Below the pieces are notes generated by a model. That model was not told where the DNA came from and made no database searches. It worked only from the letters and a program-made list of their open reading frames with translations. The position numbers and the translations under genes are program-made. Below are positions 21,688 to 32,750 of a stretch of 64,000 bases of DNA, one piece after another. The DNA lies in NCBI GenBank assembly GCA_015179025.1, contig WHUX01000049.1, positions 62,001 to 126,000 on the forward strand, given 5' to 3'. Numbering within the stretch: the stretch's first letter is position 1; each line of letters opens with the position of its first letter. This stretch comes from Terfezia claveryi. Its lineage: Eukaryota > Ascomycota > Pezizomycetes > Pezizales > Pezizaceae.

Positions 21688-22961
21688 ATGTCGGTGGATA
21701 CACATGCCACTGTTGCGGCTTCGGCACAGGCGTACGCCCAGCTGGCAGAGTTGGAGCTCGAGTTTGACCAGGCTGAGGCGGAATTGCGTATGTATCTCTT
21801 TTCTCCTCCCCCCAACTTCGTTTCACACACCTCGTTTAATTCCCTGACATGTACTAACTCAATTACAAACAAAATCAACAGTCAAGCACCAAATCGCCCT
21901 TTTTGAGCCCATCTACACCCGGCGCCAGGCCGTCCTCGCCTCAATCCCCTCCTTCTGGAGTATCATCTTTGAGAATTTCGGCCCTGAGCTCGACGAGCAC
22001 ATCACCACCGAGGACTGGGCGTTCCTTGGCGAGAACCTCACTAGTGTGAATGTTAGCCGTCCAGATGTAGCGAGTAATAACCCGCGTACATTTGAGATTA
22101 CGTTTGGATTAAAGGACAGGAATGGGGTGATTGATGCGACGGAAATTAGGAAGAAGTTTATTTACAGATCGCTCAGGGATGGGGATGAGAGTTGGGCCGG
22201 GCTGATTAGTGAGCCGGTAGAGGTTAAGTGGATTAGTGACGAGAAGGACTTGTCCGGGGGGATTAATGGGCTATCGAAGAGGATCTTTGATATAAGGAAG
22301 AAGAGAGTTGAGGGGAGGATCGAGGAGATGAAGAATGAGGGGAAGAGGAAGGGAAAGAAGGGACAGGGTAAGGAGGATGTTGGGCTGTCGGAGTTGGAGC
22401 TGGAGTTGGAGGAGAAACTGAATCAGACGCAGAGCTTTTTTAATTGGTTCAGCTGGACGGGGGATTATTTCATGGTCATGGAGAAGGAGGCAGAGATGAA
22501 GCTTAGGGAGGAGAAGAAGGCGAAGGGAGAGGAGGTAATAGAGGGCGATGAAGACGACGAGAAACAGGATGAGACTGACGGGATTGATGTTTTCCCCGAT
22601 GGAGAGAAGCTGGCATATCTCATCGCAGAGGACATGTTTCCAAGTGCATTAAAGCACTTTGGTACGCGCGCCCCATCCCCAGCCACAGCATAAAAAATAC
22701 TAGTGTTTTTTTTTCTAATTATACATAGCGGACGCAATGGAACACAACGAACCCGCTGAAGGCGACACCGACGACGAAGAAGACGGCAATGACACCGACG
22801 CCGAGAGCATTGAGCTAGACTCTGACCTTGAGGCGCAGTTGGTGAAGGGGAGCATGAGGTTCCAAAAACAAGCTGCGAAGAAGAAGAGGAAGAGTGATGA
22901 TGAGATGGAGGAGGTGGACGAGGAGGAGTCTACTAGGGGGAAAAAGAAGGCGAGGAAGTAA
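21688..22961 (+). CDS. NAP/SET-family histone chaperone (Vps75/SET-like)
   Basis: Binds histones H3-H4 and H2A-H2B. Vps75 partners the Rtt109 acetyltransferase in yeast. Three exons: 21688-21787, 21882-22661 and 22729-22961 (370 aa). The first intron has a textbook TACTAAC branch site. The protein opens with a dimerisation helix (AELELEFDQAEAELLKHQIA) leading into PIYTRRQAVLASIPSFWSII. NAP-fold blocks follow: TSVNVSRPD, TFEITFGL, KKFIYR, SFFNWFSW and LIAEDMFPSALKHF. A charged insert lies at about residues 145-170. The C-terminal exon encodes an acidic tail (DDEEDGNDTDAESIELD) and then a Lys-rich end, KKKRK, a likely nuclear signal. The compact SET form, with a short acidic tail, favours SET/Vps75 over Nap1. 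Confidence 0.88.
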
Positions 22962-24145
22962 ACGATGTCAGCGTAAATGAACGGTTGTTTTGTTCGTTGG
23001 CGGCATTGTGACGGATAGTGTCTGGGTTTTTTGCTTTTGTTTGGCTATTGCAGTGCTGAAAATCTAGCAGGTAGTACGTAGTCTGGCTAGTGGGTGGCGT
23101 GAATAGGGATATATAGATAGGGGGAATAGCGAAATGGGCTTCAAATTTCTTGCAAAAATATTTCCTCTTTTCTCTTTTTTTTTTTTTTTTTTGTGTGTTG
23201 GGAAGAAGTGGGGGGGGAGGGGGGTTGCTTGCGTTTGCACACCTGCACTTTTTGCTTGAGTAAACAATTTTTTTTCTTATATTTTTTTTTGCCCTTTCTT
23301 TCTGGAATGAAAAAAAAATTATATTGTATTACATGGGGTAAATCTTTATTTCTTCTCCGTGTATATCCATCCATCCAATTCATCACAGTGAATATTATAT
23401 TCTTAGCAATTAGCATCTCCCCAATTTGCATACATTTTCTTCTTTTTTTTCTTTTTTTTTCTTTTTTTGGTATATTATATCTTGCAGTAAATAAGAGGGC
23501 ATCATCGCACCATTCACCCATTCCCAACGAAGGTAAAAAAAAAAAAAAAAACGGGCCCCACCACTCCTTCGACATTTATCCTAGTCCAGTTTAGCATAAT
23601 CTAACGAGAGACTGCAAATTTTGTGCCCTGGTGAGCGGGGCGGGGGGAGGAAAGTGTATACTGTAGCAGCAAAAAAAATTATTTAATTTTTTTTTAATAT
23701 TTATTTTTTTATTTTTTTGGGGGGGGTTACCCTGAACCTTTTTTTTGTTGTTGTTTTTATTGGGGAGAAGGGTTTCTTTAGAGAAAGATATACACATAAA
23801 AACACATACACACCCACATCTATATATATAGAGATATATAGAGAGAGAGATGTTAAAGGTTTCAGGGATTCGTTTCTACCTTAAAAGTCTAAAGACATTA
23901 CTGCACAAAAAATAAAATAAAATGGTTTTTTTTTTGTAAGATGCCGAATCTACTCCCATTCGAAATGTGTAAGGTAGGTAGCTAGGTATTTTATTATTAC
24001 AACAATCCCCCGACACCGGGAACCCTTCAGCTTAACCATGCAAAATCAAAGTCCCTCATCAGAACTCCAAGAATATACATTTGCCTCAGGCGAAAATAAA
24101 CACAAAAATTAGCCAACTAGGAAAAAGAAAAGAAATCAACACACA
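22962..24145. other. Intergenic between convergent genes, 1.2 kb
   Basis: 3' flanks of the NAP and zinc-knuckle genes. Very rich in T and A homopolymers (for example 23178-23192, 23436-23468 and 23536-23551) and a GA microsatellite at 23820-23850. ORFs here are low-complexity artefacts. Confidence 0.5.
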
Positions 24146-25504
24146 CTATCGCCTCCCCCGACCCCCACTGAACCCTCCCCTCCCTCTCGCCCTCTGCCCC
24201 CCTCTCCCTCCCTTATTCCTCGCCACTCCCGCGCCACTACTACTAAACCCCCTCTTCTCCTCCTGCCTCTTCACCTTCTTCCCCCCCTCACCATCACCAC
24301 CCCAACTACTACTGGTACTATCTGTCCTAGTCCTCTCCCTCTTAACCCCTCCCTCTCCAGTCTTCTCCTTCGGGCAATTCACGGAGATATGTCCCACCAC
24401 ACCACAGTTATAGCATTCCTTTCCCTTCGCAAACGCGGTAGGAGGGGGCTTGCCTCCACCTCCAAATATAGAGGTAGCGTTGCGGAGGGGGTTCGTGTCA
24501 CGGCGGGGGGTGGGTTTGGGTTTGGGTTTGAATTCGGTATCTGAGTCGGCGTCGGAGTTGGAGTTGGACGAGGCGGAGGAGGGTGGGTCGCTAGGAGGTG
24601 GGGGAGGGGGTTTGTGCCGGGTAAAGTTGCCAAAGGTGAGGCGGCCAGAGGAGGAGGGGGGGAAGGGGAGATCGCTGTCGGTTGACCGTTGGGAGCCTGA
24701 GTCCGAGTCCGAGTTTGAATCTGAGGTTTCTGCAGAATCGGAGTCGGCGGAATTGCAGTCAGGGTCGGTGTCTGCATTATTATCATTATTATTCCCATAC
24801 TCTACCTTTTTTTTCATGTTACTCTTACTTCCCATCACCTCAATCTTCATCCTCTGCACCCCCCACGGCTCCTCCTCCTCCTCCTCCTCCTCCTCCTCCT
24901 CCTTTTCTTCCCCATCTTCCCCAGCGACAATCTCCGCATACCCCACCACCCTCACCCTCCCCAGCCCACTGCCGTCCTTCCCGCCACCACTACTCCTCCC
25001 CCCAACAACCTGCCTCGGCACCAATGCCAACTCCCACATCGAATCCCCCGTCTCCTCCGCTAATCTCCTCACCGCTTCCTGCCGGTTTCTCTCATCTTCC
25101 GCTAGCGCTGCCCGCAGAGCAGCATGGTCGTGTCTCGCCTGTTTCGCCTGTCTCTGTTTCGAAGCTCTGGGGTTTGTTGTGGAAATGCAGGTAGAAGAGG
25201 CGACGGAGTCTGTTGTGGTAGTCATTCCTGTAGCGGTGGTGATTGTGGGGTTGGAGGGGGCGCCGGTGCCTGGGGAGGAGGCAGATTTGGAGAGGGCGGT
25301 GGCCGTGGCTCGTTGCATGAACTATAGCGCGAAGTAAGAGGAGGATGTTAATGACCTTCCTGAGCTGGGTACAAGTCAAAGTGGGCATGCTATGTGCATG
25401 ATACATACCTTCATGGTGAGCAGCCGTGAGGACATGGCTTTTGGGGGTGCGCGGGGAGCATCACTGGCTTTGTGGAGCGCCTCGGCGGGTTTGATGGTCG
25501 ACAT
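24146..25504 (-). CDS. MPP6-like N-terminus plus CCHC zinc-knuckle RNA-binding protein
   Basis: Two exons, 25504-25409 and 25321-24146 (423 aa). The splice creates SSRLLTMKFMQRATAT, which matches the conserved MPHOSPH6 signature (LLxMKFMQR), the part of MPP6 that docks on the nuclear exosome. Then come a basic helix (KQRQAKQARHDH), a MWELAL segment, a run of about 14 Glu, and a long Ser/Asp- and Pro-rich linker. One zinc knuckle follows, C-x2-C-x4-H-x4-C (CYNCGVVGHISVNC), and an RGG-like tail (GRGGFSGGRGRR). Together these suggest a nuclear RNA surveillance or processing factor, which is inference. The start was chosen because the ATG exon completes the MPP6 motif. It is transcribed divergently from NDUFS6, 311 bp away. 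Confidence 0.75.
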
Positions 25505-25815
25505 GATGGTTCGTTCGCCGATGCTGCGAGCGTATGTATTATTGTATTCCGGCTGTGCCTTTGCTCTAAGTAGAGAAATTGCCGATGTAGAAGGTTCGCC
25601 GCCGTCGATGAATAATGTTGCTGCTCCAAGCTGGTTGAGCTCTGTACACACGGAGAAAAGAATAATTCTCATCGTCAGCCGGCTTAGTCATCCCCCCATA
25701 TCAAATACCCCCAAGTCCCCCACCCCCATCCAAAACATCCAAACCACCATCTCAACTGCCCCAAATCCAACTCATCACCCACCCAGCAGTAGCAGCAGCA
25801 ACAGCAGCAGCAGCA
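25505..25815. promoter_or_regulatory. Divergent promoter region, 311 bp
   Basis: Separates the start codons of the zinc-knuckle gene (minus) and NDUFS6 (plus). Contains CAC/CCCC-rich sequence and an AGCAGC repeat at 25784-25815 just before the NDUFS6 ATG. No defined factor site was identified. Confidence 0.5.
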
Positions 25816-26647
25816 ATGCTCCCGCGGCTCCTTCTCCGCCGGCAACTCTTTGCCCGCGCAGTCCTCGTCCGACGAAGCTATTCCACGCAGCCCCCAGCAA
25901 AACTAGACACCACCCCGACGGAGGCAGACATCGAGATTGAGAAGGCAGAGGCTGTGGAGCGCGCGAGGACGATGCAGGCGCCGAACCGGGCGACGACGTG
26001 GAGCGCAACGCAGAACCCGAGGGAGGTGGCGATGGCGGGGCCCAGGTTTGAGCAGACGGATTTGGAGGTGCAGGTATTTTTTATTTTTATTTTTATTTTT
26101 ATTTTGTTATGTATGCTCTGTTAATGTTACAATTGTTTCTTTTTCTAGTTCGCGAGGAGGAGGACATAGGGTGTTAGCGGTGAGCGGGAAAAATAGAAAT
26201 AAGAATTGGCTAACATATATCCCTCCCTCCCTCCCTTCCACCGCTCCAGCCCCGCCCCTACGCTGCCATCGAGCTCATCCACGAGCAACCCGTCCGCTTC
26301 GTCGACAAGCGCATGGCCGTCTGCGACGGCGGTAATGCCCTTCTTCCCCCCACAGTTCCCACAGACAGACCTCCTCACTAACAAACCACCCAACTACAAC
26401 AGGCGGAGGCCCAGCTGGACATCCCAAGATCTTCATCAACGTCGACAAACCGGAGATCGTCCCTTGCGGGTACTGCGGTCTGCCATACGTTCGTTCCTCC
26501 TTTTTTTTTTAGCCCGCAAATTAGAGAAATATCTGCTATCCACTTCATACACACACACTCTAACGGTATGATAAACTACAACAGGCCTACTCCCACCACA
26601 AGCATTACCTCGAATCTCTCCCCAGCACAGAGTTCCCGCTGTCATAA
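25816..26647 (+). CDS. NADH:ubiquinone oxidoreductase subunit NDUFS6 (13-kDa type)
   Basis: Accessory zinc subunit of mitochondrial complex I, needed for late assembly of the peripheral arm. Four exons: 25816-26073, 26250-26331, 26403-26488 and 26585-26647 (162 aa, all phases consistent). The N-terminus MLPRLLLRRQLFARAVLVRR is a mitochondrial presequence. Conserved blocks are PRFEQTDLEVQPRPYAAIEL, VRFVDKRMAVCDGGGGPAGH, PKIFINVDKPE and CGYCGLPYAYSHH. Zinc ligands visible are Cys of VCDGG, His of GHPKIF, and the Cys pair of CGYC. Intron 1 has a (TATTTT)n tract. Length fits the family. Confidence 0.93.
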
Positions 26648-28091
26648 AATGACAAAGATAAATTCACCAGTACCCGAATTTCAATATCATTAGCTACCTA
26701 TAACCCTCAATATAGATGTCCGAAGCCCCGTTTGTTTTCATTTTTTTATTTTTTATTTTTTATTTTTTTTCATTTTGTTTTTCTGTTTGCCACGATGGGG
26801 TAGTCCTGTATATATATTTCTGCAAGAGAAGAAGAATACGACAATTAACCCTCCCAATTAAACTTAATTACTATCTACCTACCTACCTACCATTTACATA
26901 TATACCACAAAAGAACTCATCACCTTCGCCCAGCAGGAGCGTTACCCTCAAATTTATACATTTTCATTATGTAGTGTTCAGGGTAACCAGCTCTGACTAC
27001 ACTTCAAAACAAATGAGATACCCGCTTCAATTACTACTGTCGGCTAGAAGTATGCACTGATGGACCTGCAGAACTCTTAAATCTCTGGTATACCAGGACG
27101 CTTCCACGACTCGGATACAGACCTGTATATCAACCCATTCCCTCATCACCACTAAGAAGCAGCAGAACGTATATGATAACGCACGTTTTGGAAATATATT
27201 CATTCGTCCTATTTTCACCTCGACCTTCACGCCCCCTCACTGGGCGTCTCTTGTCAGAAATATTTGGAAAACCAAAACGATATAACGAATAAAAAAAAAA
27301 AAACAAGAGGCCAAGCCAAACCCCAAAGGACAATAAAAGAAAGAGAGAAAAGATCATTATACAAAAAAGCCAACCCAACCCCCCAAGGAAATAAAACAGA
27401 AGAAATACAATCCAGAAACTGCCACACAAGAGGTATGTAGAAAGAGAAAAGAGACAGAAACAGCGGATATAGAATCCCAAAGCTCACCCTAATCCTCCTC
27501 TGCCTACCCATTCCCAAGCCCTCCAAGCCCCCTCCAAACCAGTATCCCAAACCCAGCCCCAATCGCCAATCCTATTCCAACCCAGCCGTCACACTACCGC
27601 ATCCAATTCCATACCGAACTCCATCCCACACTAATCCAAAACCAAGCCGAGACCCTAAAGGAAGGTGGAAGCAGGAAAGGAGATCTCAGGACCAAGTAAA
27701 ATAGAAAAAGGGAAGCAACAAGAGAAACAACAAGAGAAATTTTTATATTGTAATTAAAAAGGGTATCAACACACTACAAAAGACCAAATAAGACAGAACA
27801 GGATGCGCCAAAGAGGTGGAACTAATAAAAAAGACAATAACAAGAGTAAGAAAGCTTTCCACAACATAGCCCCTGCCATGTGATAGAAGAGTTATCAAAA
27901 GGACAGGGGGTTAGCAAGGAGACACGTGAAAATCCACAACGAATCATGCCATCTCGGACAATCGTTTTCATAGCATATCATCATGCTTTTTGAGGCTGGA
28001 TGCGAAGGTTCATGGGTTGATGGACGTGACTGTCGGCAAAGTCATAAGGAGGAAGAACAGCGAATGCTGATTGTGAAGTAGTGCGATGCGC
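26648..28091. other. Intergenic between convergent genes, 1.4 kb
   Basis: 3' flanks of NDUFS6 and the KEN-box gene. Contains T-rich low-complexity sequence at 26735-26790, a (CTAC)n tract at 26873-26891 and A/G-rich DNA at 27290-27430. No gene is supported. Confidence 0.5.
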
Positions 28092-29182
28092 CTAGTTTTC
28101 CTTATCCGAAGCGCCACATTCACTCACACACTCATCAATCTCATCCTCCAGTACGATCCTAACCTTCTGCTCAAGGCCCTTGGGTGGTGTCAATGGTACA
28201 CCGGACTCCCTATCACTCTCCTCATCTGTCTCCCCTTCACTAGCCCACACCTCAAAGCCTGCACCATAGCCTAACCCCGACGTAGGAGCATCTAATGATG
28301 GGATGTTACCGAAGTCAAGAGCAGCTGCTGTAGCTTCCTTCTTTACCTCCTCCTCTTCCTCCTTGGGATAAAACTTGAGGACCTCCAACTCCCCAAGTGC
28401 CGCTCTATTCCCCTTCGAGATTTTCTCTTTCGTATCAACCTGCATACTATCTCGCCCAGCACCAGCCATCAGTTCCGCCATCCTCTCTGGGCTAATATTC
28501 TCCTTTCCCTTCTGGAATACCTCATCAATACCCCATTTCTCATCCTCACTCTCATCACTGATGTCAAGTACTGTTGCGCTATGCTCCATCAAATTTTGCA
28601 TCGTTTCGGCGTGGCTGTCTTCGTAGATGTTAAACACCCACGATTCAGGGACCTCAGCCATTGGTGCCGCTGTCGCCACCGTAAGGAGGACTCCGCAATC
28701 AGACTCGTCGCTCGACGATATTGCAGTGCGGAGAGGGGAGGACGAATAAAGCGCTCGTGCTCGTTCCAATGCCCTATGACGTCCAGCCTCACCAGGTTTT
28801 GAAGTAAACCGAGACAAAGTGGTAGGCTTGCGAGCCACTCGTTGAGTTGAAGGAGCGGCTGAACTCAAAGGACGCTTCTTGATTGAAGTGGCTTTCTTGG
28901 AGTCAACAAGCTTAATGTGCCTTACCTTCTTTTCATTATTACCCAACATCTTGACGCTCGGCTTAGTTGCCGAGGTAAAAATGTTGGTCTTCTCGCCTAG
29001 TACCGTCTTCTTCATCCCAGCCTCGCTGCTCAAGTCATCGTAGTAAATGGCCATGTTTGTGTCCCTCAATGCAGGCCTACTGCGCTTTACAGGAGTTGAA
29101 GATCTTGACGATGTAAAAATGTCGTCGTCGTCTTCATCCACAAATGCTCGCTTCTTGGCTGGGCGAGCAGAACTGAGAGAAG
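28092..29182 (-). CDS. Conserved acidic nuclear protein with KEN boxes (first exon unresolved)
   Basis: The main exon 29182-28092 encodes about 363 residues ending at a stop. It starts after an intron whose branch site TTACTAAC lies near 29203. The first exon lies upstream, with ATG candidates near 29560 and 29542, but no donor gave a matching phase. The protein has basic Ser/Pro stretches with STPVKRSRPALRDTN (an RxxL destruction-box-like site), a conserved core VPESWVFNIYEDS and LMEHSATVLDISDESEDE, then QKGKENISPERM (KEN box) and a terminal SDKEN. KEN and RxxL motifs are degrons for the APC/C, so cell-cycle turnover is plausible. The core recalls conserved ascomycete proteins of unknown function. 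It does not match Cut2/Pds1 securin well enough to name it. Confidence 0.7.
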
Positions 29183-31388
29183 CTATATATATTTACCGGT
29201 TGTTAGTAACGCTAAACTATTCAGGGTAATCGACAAAGGAGGACTAGTCCCAATGAGGATATGTAAGTGGTGATTGACGTGCATGGGCGAGCAGGGGCAC
29301 TGTGAATCATCCAGACAAGAGACTCGCATGCAAATTATGTTCTATAATCGTAGAGGGATATGCGGTGCCCAGACACTTGGACAGGGTATCATGTAGTGGG
29401 TAGAGAAAGAATTGGGTGCTTGTGGGGAGGGGACTCAACTGTAAGAAAGCAGGGGAACAGCACAACCTCCGCTCAGAGAGTCGCGTCTCAATTGTACCTC
29501 TGGAGAACTGGTGGTGTATAGAGGGCACTGACGAGTCGACATGATCTGTGGAGTAGTCATTTTGCCTAGGCGTGCTGCGGGCGAAATTGGTTCGTGTTCG
29601 GTAAAGAAGATACCGAGATTTGAGACGGCGTGAACGCGGGGGTTTTGGTAAAAGTGACAGGACCGATATTCAAAGGGGCCTTCCGCAAGCTAGCTAGACC
29701 CGAAGAACGTAAAGGTTTGAGGGTTTCAAAACTGGAAACAGCACGGGAAATGGAAAACGCTGTTTCGACGCGGTGAAGGCTGAAGGGACGTGTGCAGAGT
29801 CGCTTTCCGGTGGAAATGGATCAGGGTAGAGCAATAAAGAATCCGTAGTGTAGAGAGGTTCCTCCTCGAGTTTTGCTTGATGCCTGATGCCTGATGCCCG
29901 CTGCCCGCTGCCCGAAGAAGAGTGTGAGAGTGGATCGAGGGAAGGGAAGGGAGCGGGGGAAGGAAGAGTGAGGGAGTGAGGGAGTGAGGGAGTGAGGGAA
30001 GAGTAAGGGAAGAGGTAAAAGTGGGTGAGCACTCGAGAAAAAACCAAGCGTCGCAAGAGCGGCAGCAGTAGGAGCGCCCGCCTAAGAGCGGCGGCAGAAG
30101 GGGTGAGAACAGTAGCCGGGGGGCAGGCTCCGCTTTACGCTGGCACGGTAGGAAGCGTCAGCACGGAAAGCAGTGCAGAAGGTTCCCCTGGCGGAGCAAC
30201 TCCAGCCCCACTCCGAGGAACCCACAAGTCCGGTCAGAGAGGCCTATCTCCATCCTGCTCGCCATATTCTCCCTACCTACGATGGGCACGGCATGGCCCA
30301 GTCTATACACTTACTGTACATACAGCCCTACATACTTGGTAGCCGGCATGCAAGCAAGCACTCTACGCGGTTGTTGCCGCCTCTGGACGCGCCCAAAATG
30401 CAATTACATGCCGCTTTTGCCCAGTGGCTGGCTCAACTCACTCCTCCACATCTAAAGCAGAACAAGTCGAGTAAAAACCCCCACTTAGTTTACCATTTTC
30501 GGACACGCGACGAGAATCCTGTCTGCTTTAGCCAATCGCCCCAGAAAAATGGCTTTTGCCGAGCCAGTGGCCCCCCCCCCTCTCCCCCGTCTGATACAAG
30601 TAAACTTTGTGCCAGGCCTCAACAGAAGGGATTACGAGATCAGCATGCAACCCCCCCCCCCCCCTCAAAAAGTAGCCCATAAGGCCTCTGTTACTTATTC
30701 GCCCCCTCACACCAACCCCCCCCCCCCCCTCTTCCCCCAATTGCATGCGTCCGCCCCTGCCTATACTTGAAGCAAATGTGCCGATCAAGCTGCCTTTAGC
30801 CATCATCGTACATAGGGCCCATGGAATATCTGGAGTAACTCCGCACGAAAAAAGTTTTATACCCTCACCTGCCTCTCACCTGTTACCTACCTGCTGACAG
30901 TTCCTACGTCTGATAGCCCCATGCACTCTGCCGTGTTGTGTGCCATGTCAACAAACTTGGTGCAGCCCGGTCTCGGTCTCTGCTGTCTCAAATGTAAACG
31001 GAAGCAAAAGAATAGAAAGGCAAGCAGTGATTTATTAGAGTTGCAGTGACCGGACCTTCATATGTGGTGCAACTCTCCACAGCCCCAAGCCTGACTGGGC
31101 CCTCGGCTACTCGCCCAGTCTAGTCCCAATATCATGTCGTCTTCTGCAGAAGCAAAGTATGTTGCCTTGGAGCCCGTTCCCCTCGAACGCGTAACAAGGG
31201 TATTTCCGTCACCTCGTAATAGGGAAAAATTGCACGGGCCAGTTAAAAAACCACAAAGACGAGATAGAGAGCATATCCTATGCACCACCCGCTAAAAACC
31301 CTCCAATGTTCCTCATGACAACACTAGCTCAATACAAACGTGATCGACAATCCCAGCCTTAGACGTACAGCATACCCACCCCCCAAAA
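29183..31388. other. Intergenic, 2.2 kb, with unresolved first exon of the KEN-box gene
   Basis: 29183-29560 should contain the intron and first exon of the downstream minus-strand gene. Beyond that are GC-rich tandem tracts: a TGATGCC/CTGCCCG heptamer tract at 29878-29913 and GAGGGAGT repeats at 29966-30000. C homopolymers occur at 30571-30579, 30651-30663 and 30718-30729. No other gene is supported. Confidence 0.45.
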
Positions 31389-32750
31389 TTACCTGCTCCT
31401 TCCCGCAATCTTCTTCACAAAGTTTTCAAGTACATCCTGCTTTAGTCCGTTACTCTCGTCAATTTGTGCAATTCTTGCACGAATTCCCTTCACAGCCTCA
31501 GCCTCGTACTCCTTGTAGAGCTTCTCCAAGCTCAGATCTCTGTAGAGCTGCTTAATTACTTTTTCACATTCATCGTCTTTCCTCCCATAGTTTTGCTCTA
31601 GTATTTGCCTCTGCTCCGGCGTAACAAGCTGCAGTGCCTTGTTGACTAGCCAAGAGCACTTGTTGTCCTTGATATCGGTACCAATCTTGCCAATGTGTTC
31701 TGGGTCACCGTAGCAATCAAGATAGTCATCTTGGATCTGAAAGTATTCCCCGAGAGGAATCAGAACGTCATGCGCGGCCTTCAGATTTCCTGGAGAAGCC
31801 AGGCTGGCCATGTGAAGTGCAAGAGCAACTGGGAGGTAGAAGGAGTAGTAGGCGGTCTTGTAGATGACGATGAAGTGGTATTTCTCCAAGGAGAAGTTTT
31901 CCAGATTTACCTTGTCCTCAGGAGCTGTAATGAGGTCAAGAAGCTGCCCAAGCTCAGTTTGGAGAGTAACCTAGACCACACGGTAAGCATATAATTGGCT
32001 GACATGCAAGGCTAATTTGACTTACCTCGTGGAACAATTCGATCAGATCAACATAGTATTTCTCCCGCCTGAAGTATTTCTTCAGAAGAATATAAATAGA
32101 GCTCTCAAGCATGAAAGCGTCGTTAATTGCAATCATATTCACATCCGGCTACAGAGGTTAGTACCTTGACTGTCACGCATGTGACCTAGCGGAGCTGCAA
32201 CTTACCATAAGATACCAACAGGGGAAGTTTCGTCGGGTCTTGCTGGCGTCCATAATGTCATCCGAAACAAGAAAAAAGGCTTGTAACTATCACGCAAATT
32301 GCATCAGCCGATGGTCAAACTTCCCTCTAGCATCCTGAAGCTGTTCCCTGAAGTTCCATTCAGATTGAAATTGGGCACATACTAGCTCTGTACACCACCC
32401 GAGGATGGCTGACCTGTTATATTCATCCTCTGTGAGCTTGTCCTTTCCTAGGAGAACCTTGTAGGTGTCGACTACAGTCATTCCTCGATTACACTTGCCG
32501 CCCACTGAGTTGTGGAGCAAGTTCTATGAAAAGCACAATTCACCCAATTTTAGCAATTGGGTCCTAAAATCTTCAGGGTAAGGGTGGGGCAAGCATGGTA
32601 CGAGAGGTGACGGGCGACAGCTGTTCCTCATACCTTCTGAAACCACTCCAACGAGTTCTGGGGGATCTTGTATTGGCTGACATGCTCCGTAAGGGCAGGC
32701 ACGACAAGCCTGGTGAAGACAGGCTCGAATTCCTTGAGAGTAGTCGTCAT
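31389..32750 (-). CDS. ERG20: Farnesyl diphosphate synthase
   Basis: Condenses DMAPP/GPP with IPP to make FPP for sterols, dolichol, ubiquinone and prenylation. Five exons: 32750-32634, 32523-32383, 32286-32206, 32148-32026 and 31970-31389, giving 347 aa, the normal family length. The start [12 protein letters not shown] aligns with the family N-terminus. The first Asp-rich motif is DDIMD (95-99), with [11 protein letters not shown] after it. The second is DDYLD (235-239) in [18 protein letters not shown], followed by [14 protein letters not shown]. The bulky aromatic pair FF just before the first motif (QAFFLVSDD) is the chain-length floor typical of FPP rather than GGPP synthases. The C-terminal basic KKIAGRSR matches the family. 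Divergent from CDC23. Confidence 0.95.

Noticed and set aside
23141..23797. Lys- and Phe-rich ORFs
   Set aside because: Products of poly(A)/poly(T) tracts between convergent genes.
24450..25337. 295-codon plus-strand ORF, Ser/Pro-rich
   Set aside because: Fully antisense to the zinc-knuckle gene. Its composition is the complement of Glu/Asp/Ser-rich codons and it has no domain.
28092..29182. Securin (Cut2/Pds1)
   Set aside because: Shares only short degrons and acidic character. The conserved core does not match securins I know, so it is left unnamed.
29694..30806. Several overlapping 90-170 codon ORFs on both strands
   Set aside because: GC-rich, low-complexity DNA with homopolymer C runs and no homology signal in any frame.
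31389..32750. Prenyl synthase as marker of a terpene cluster
   Set aside because: Motifs indicate housekeeping FPP synthase. No terpene cyclase, P450, transporter or cluster regulator lies nearby.
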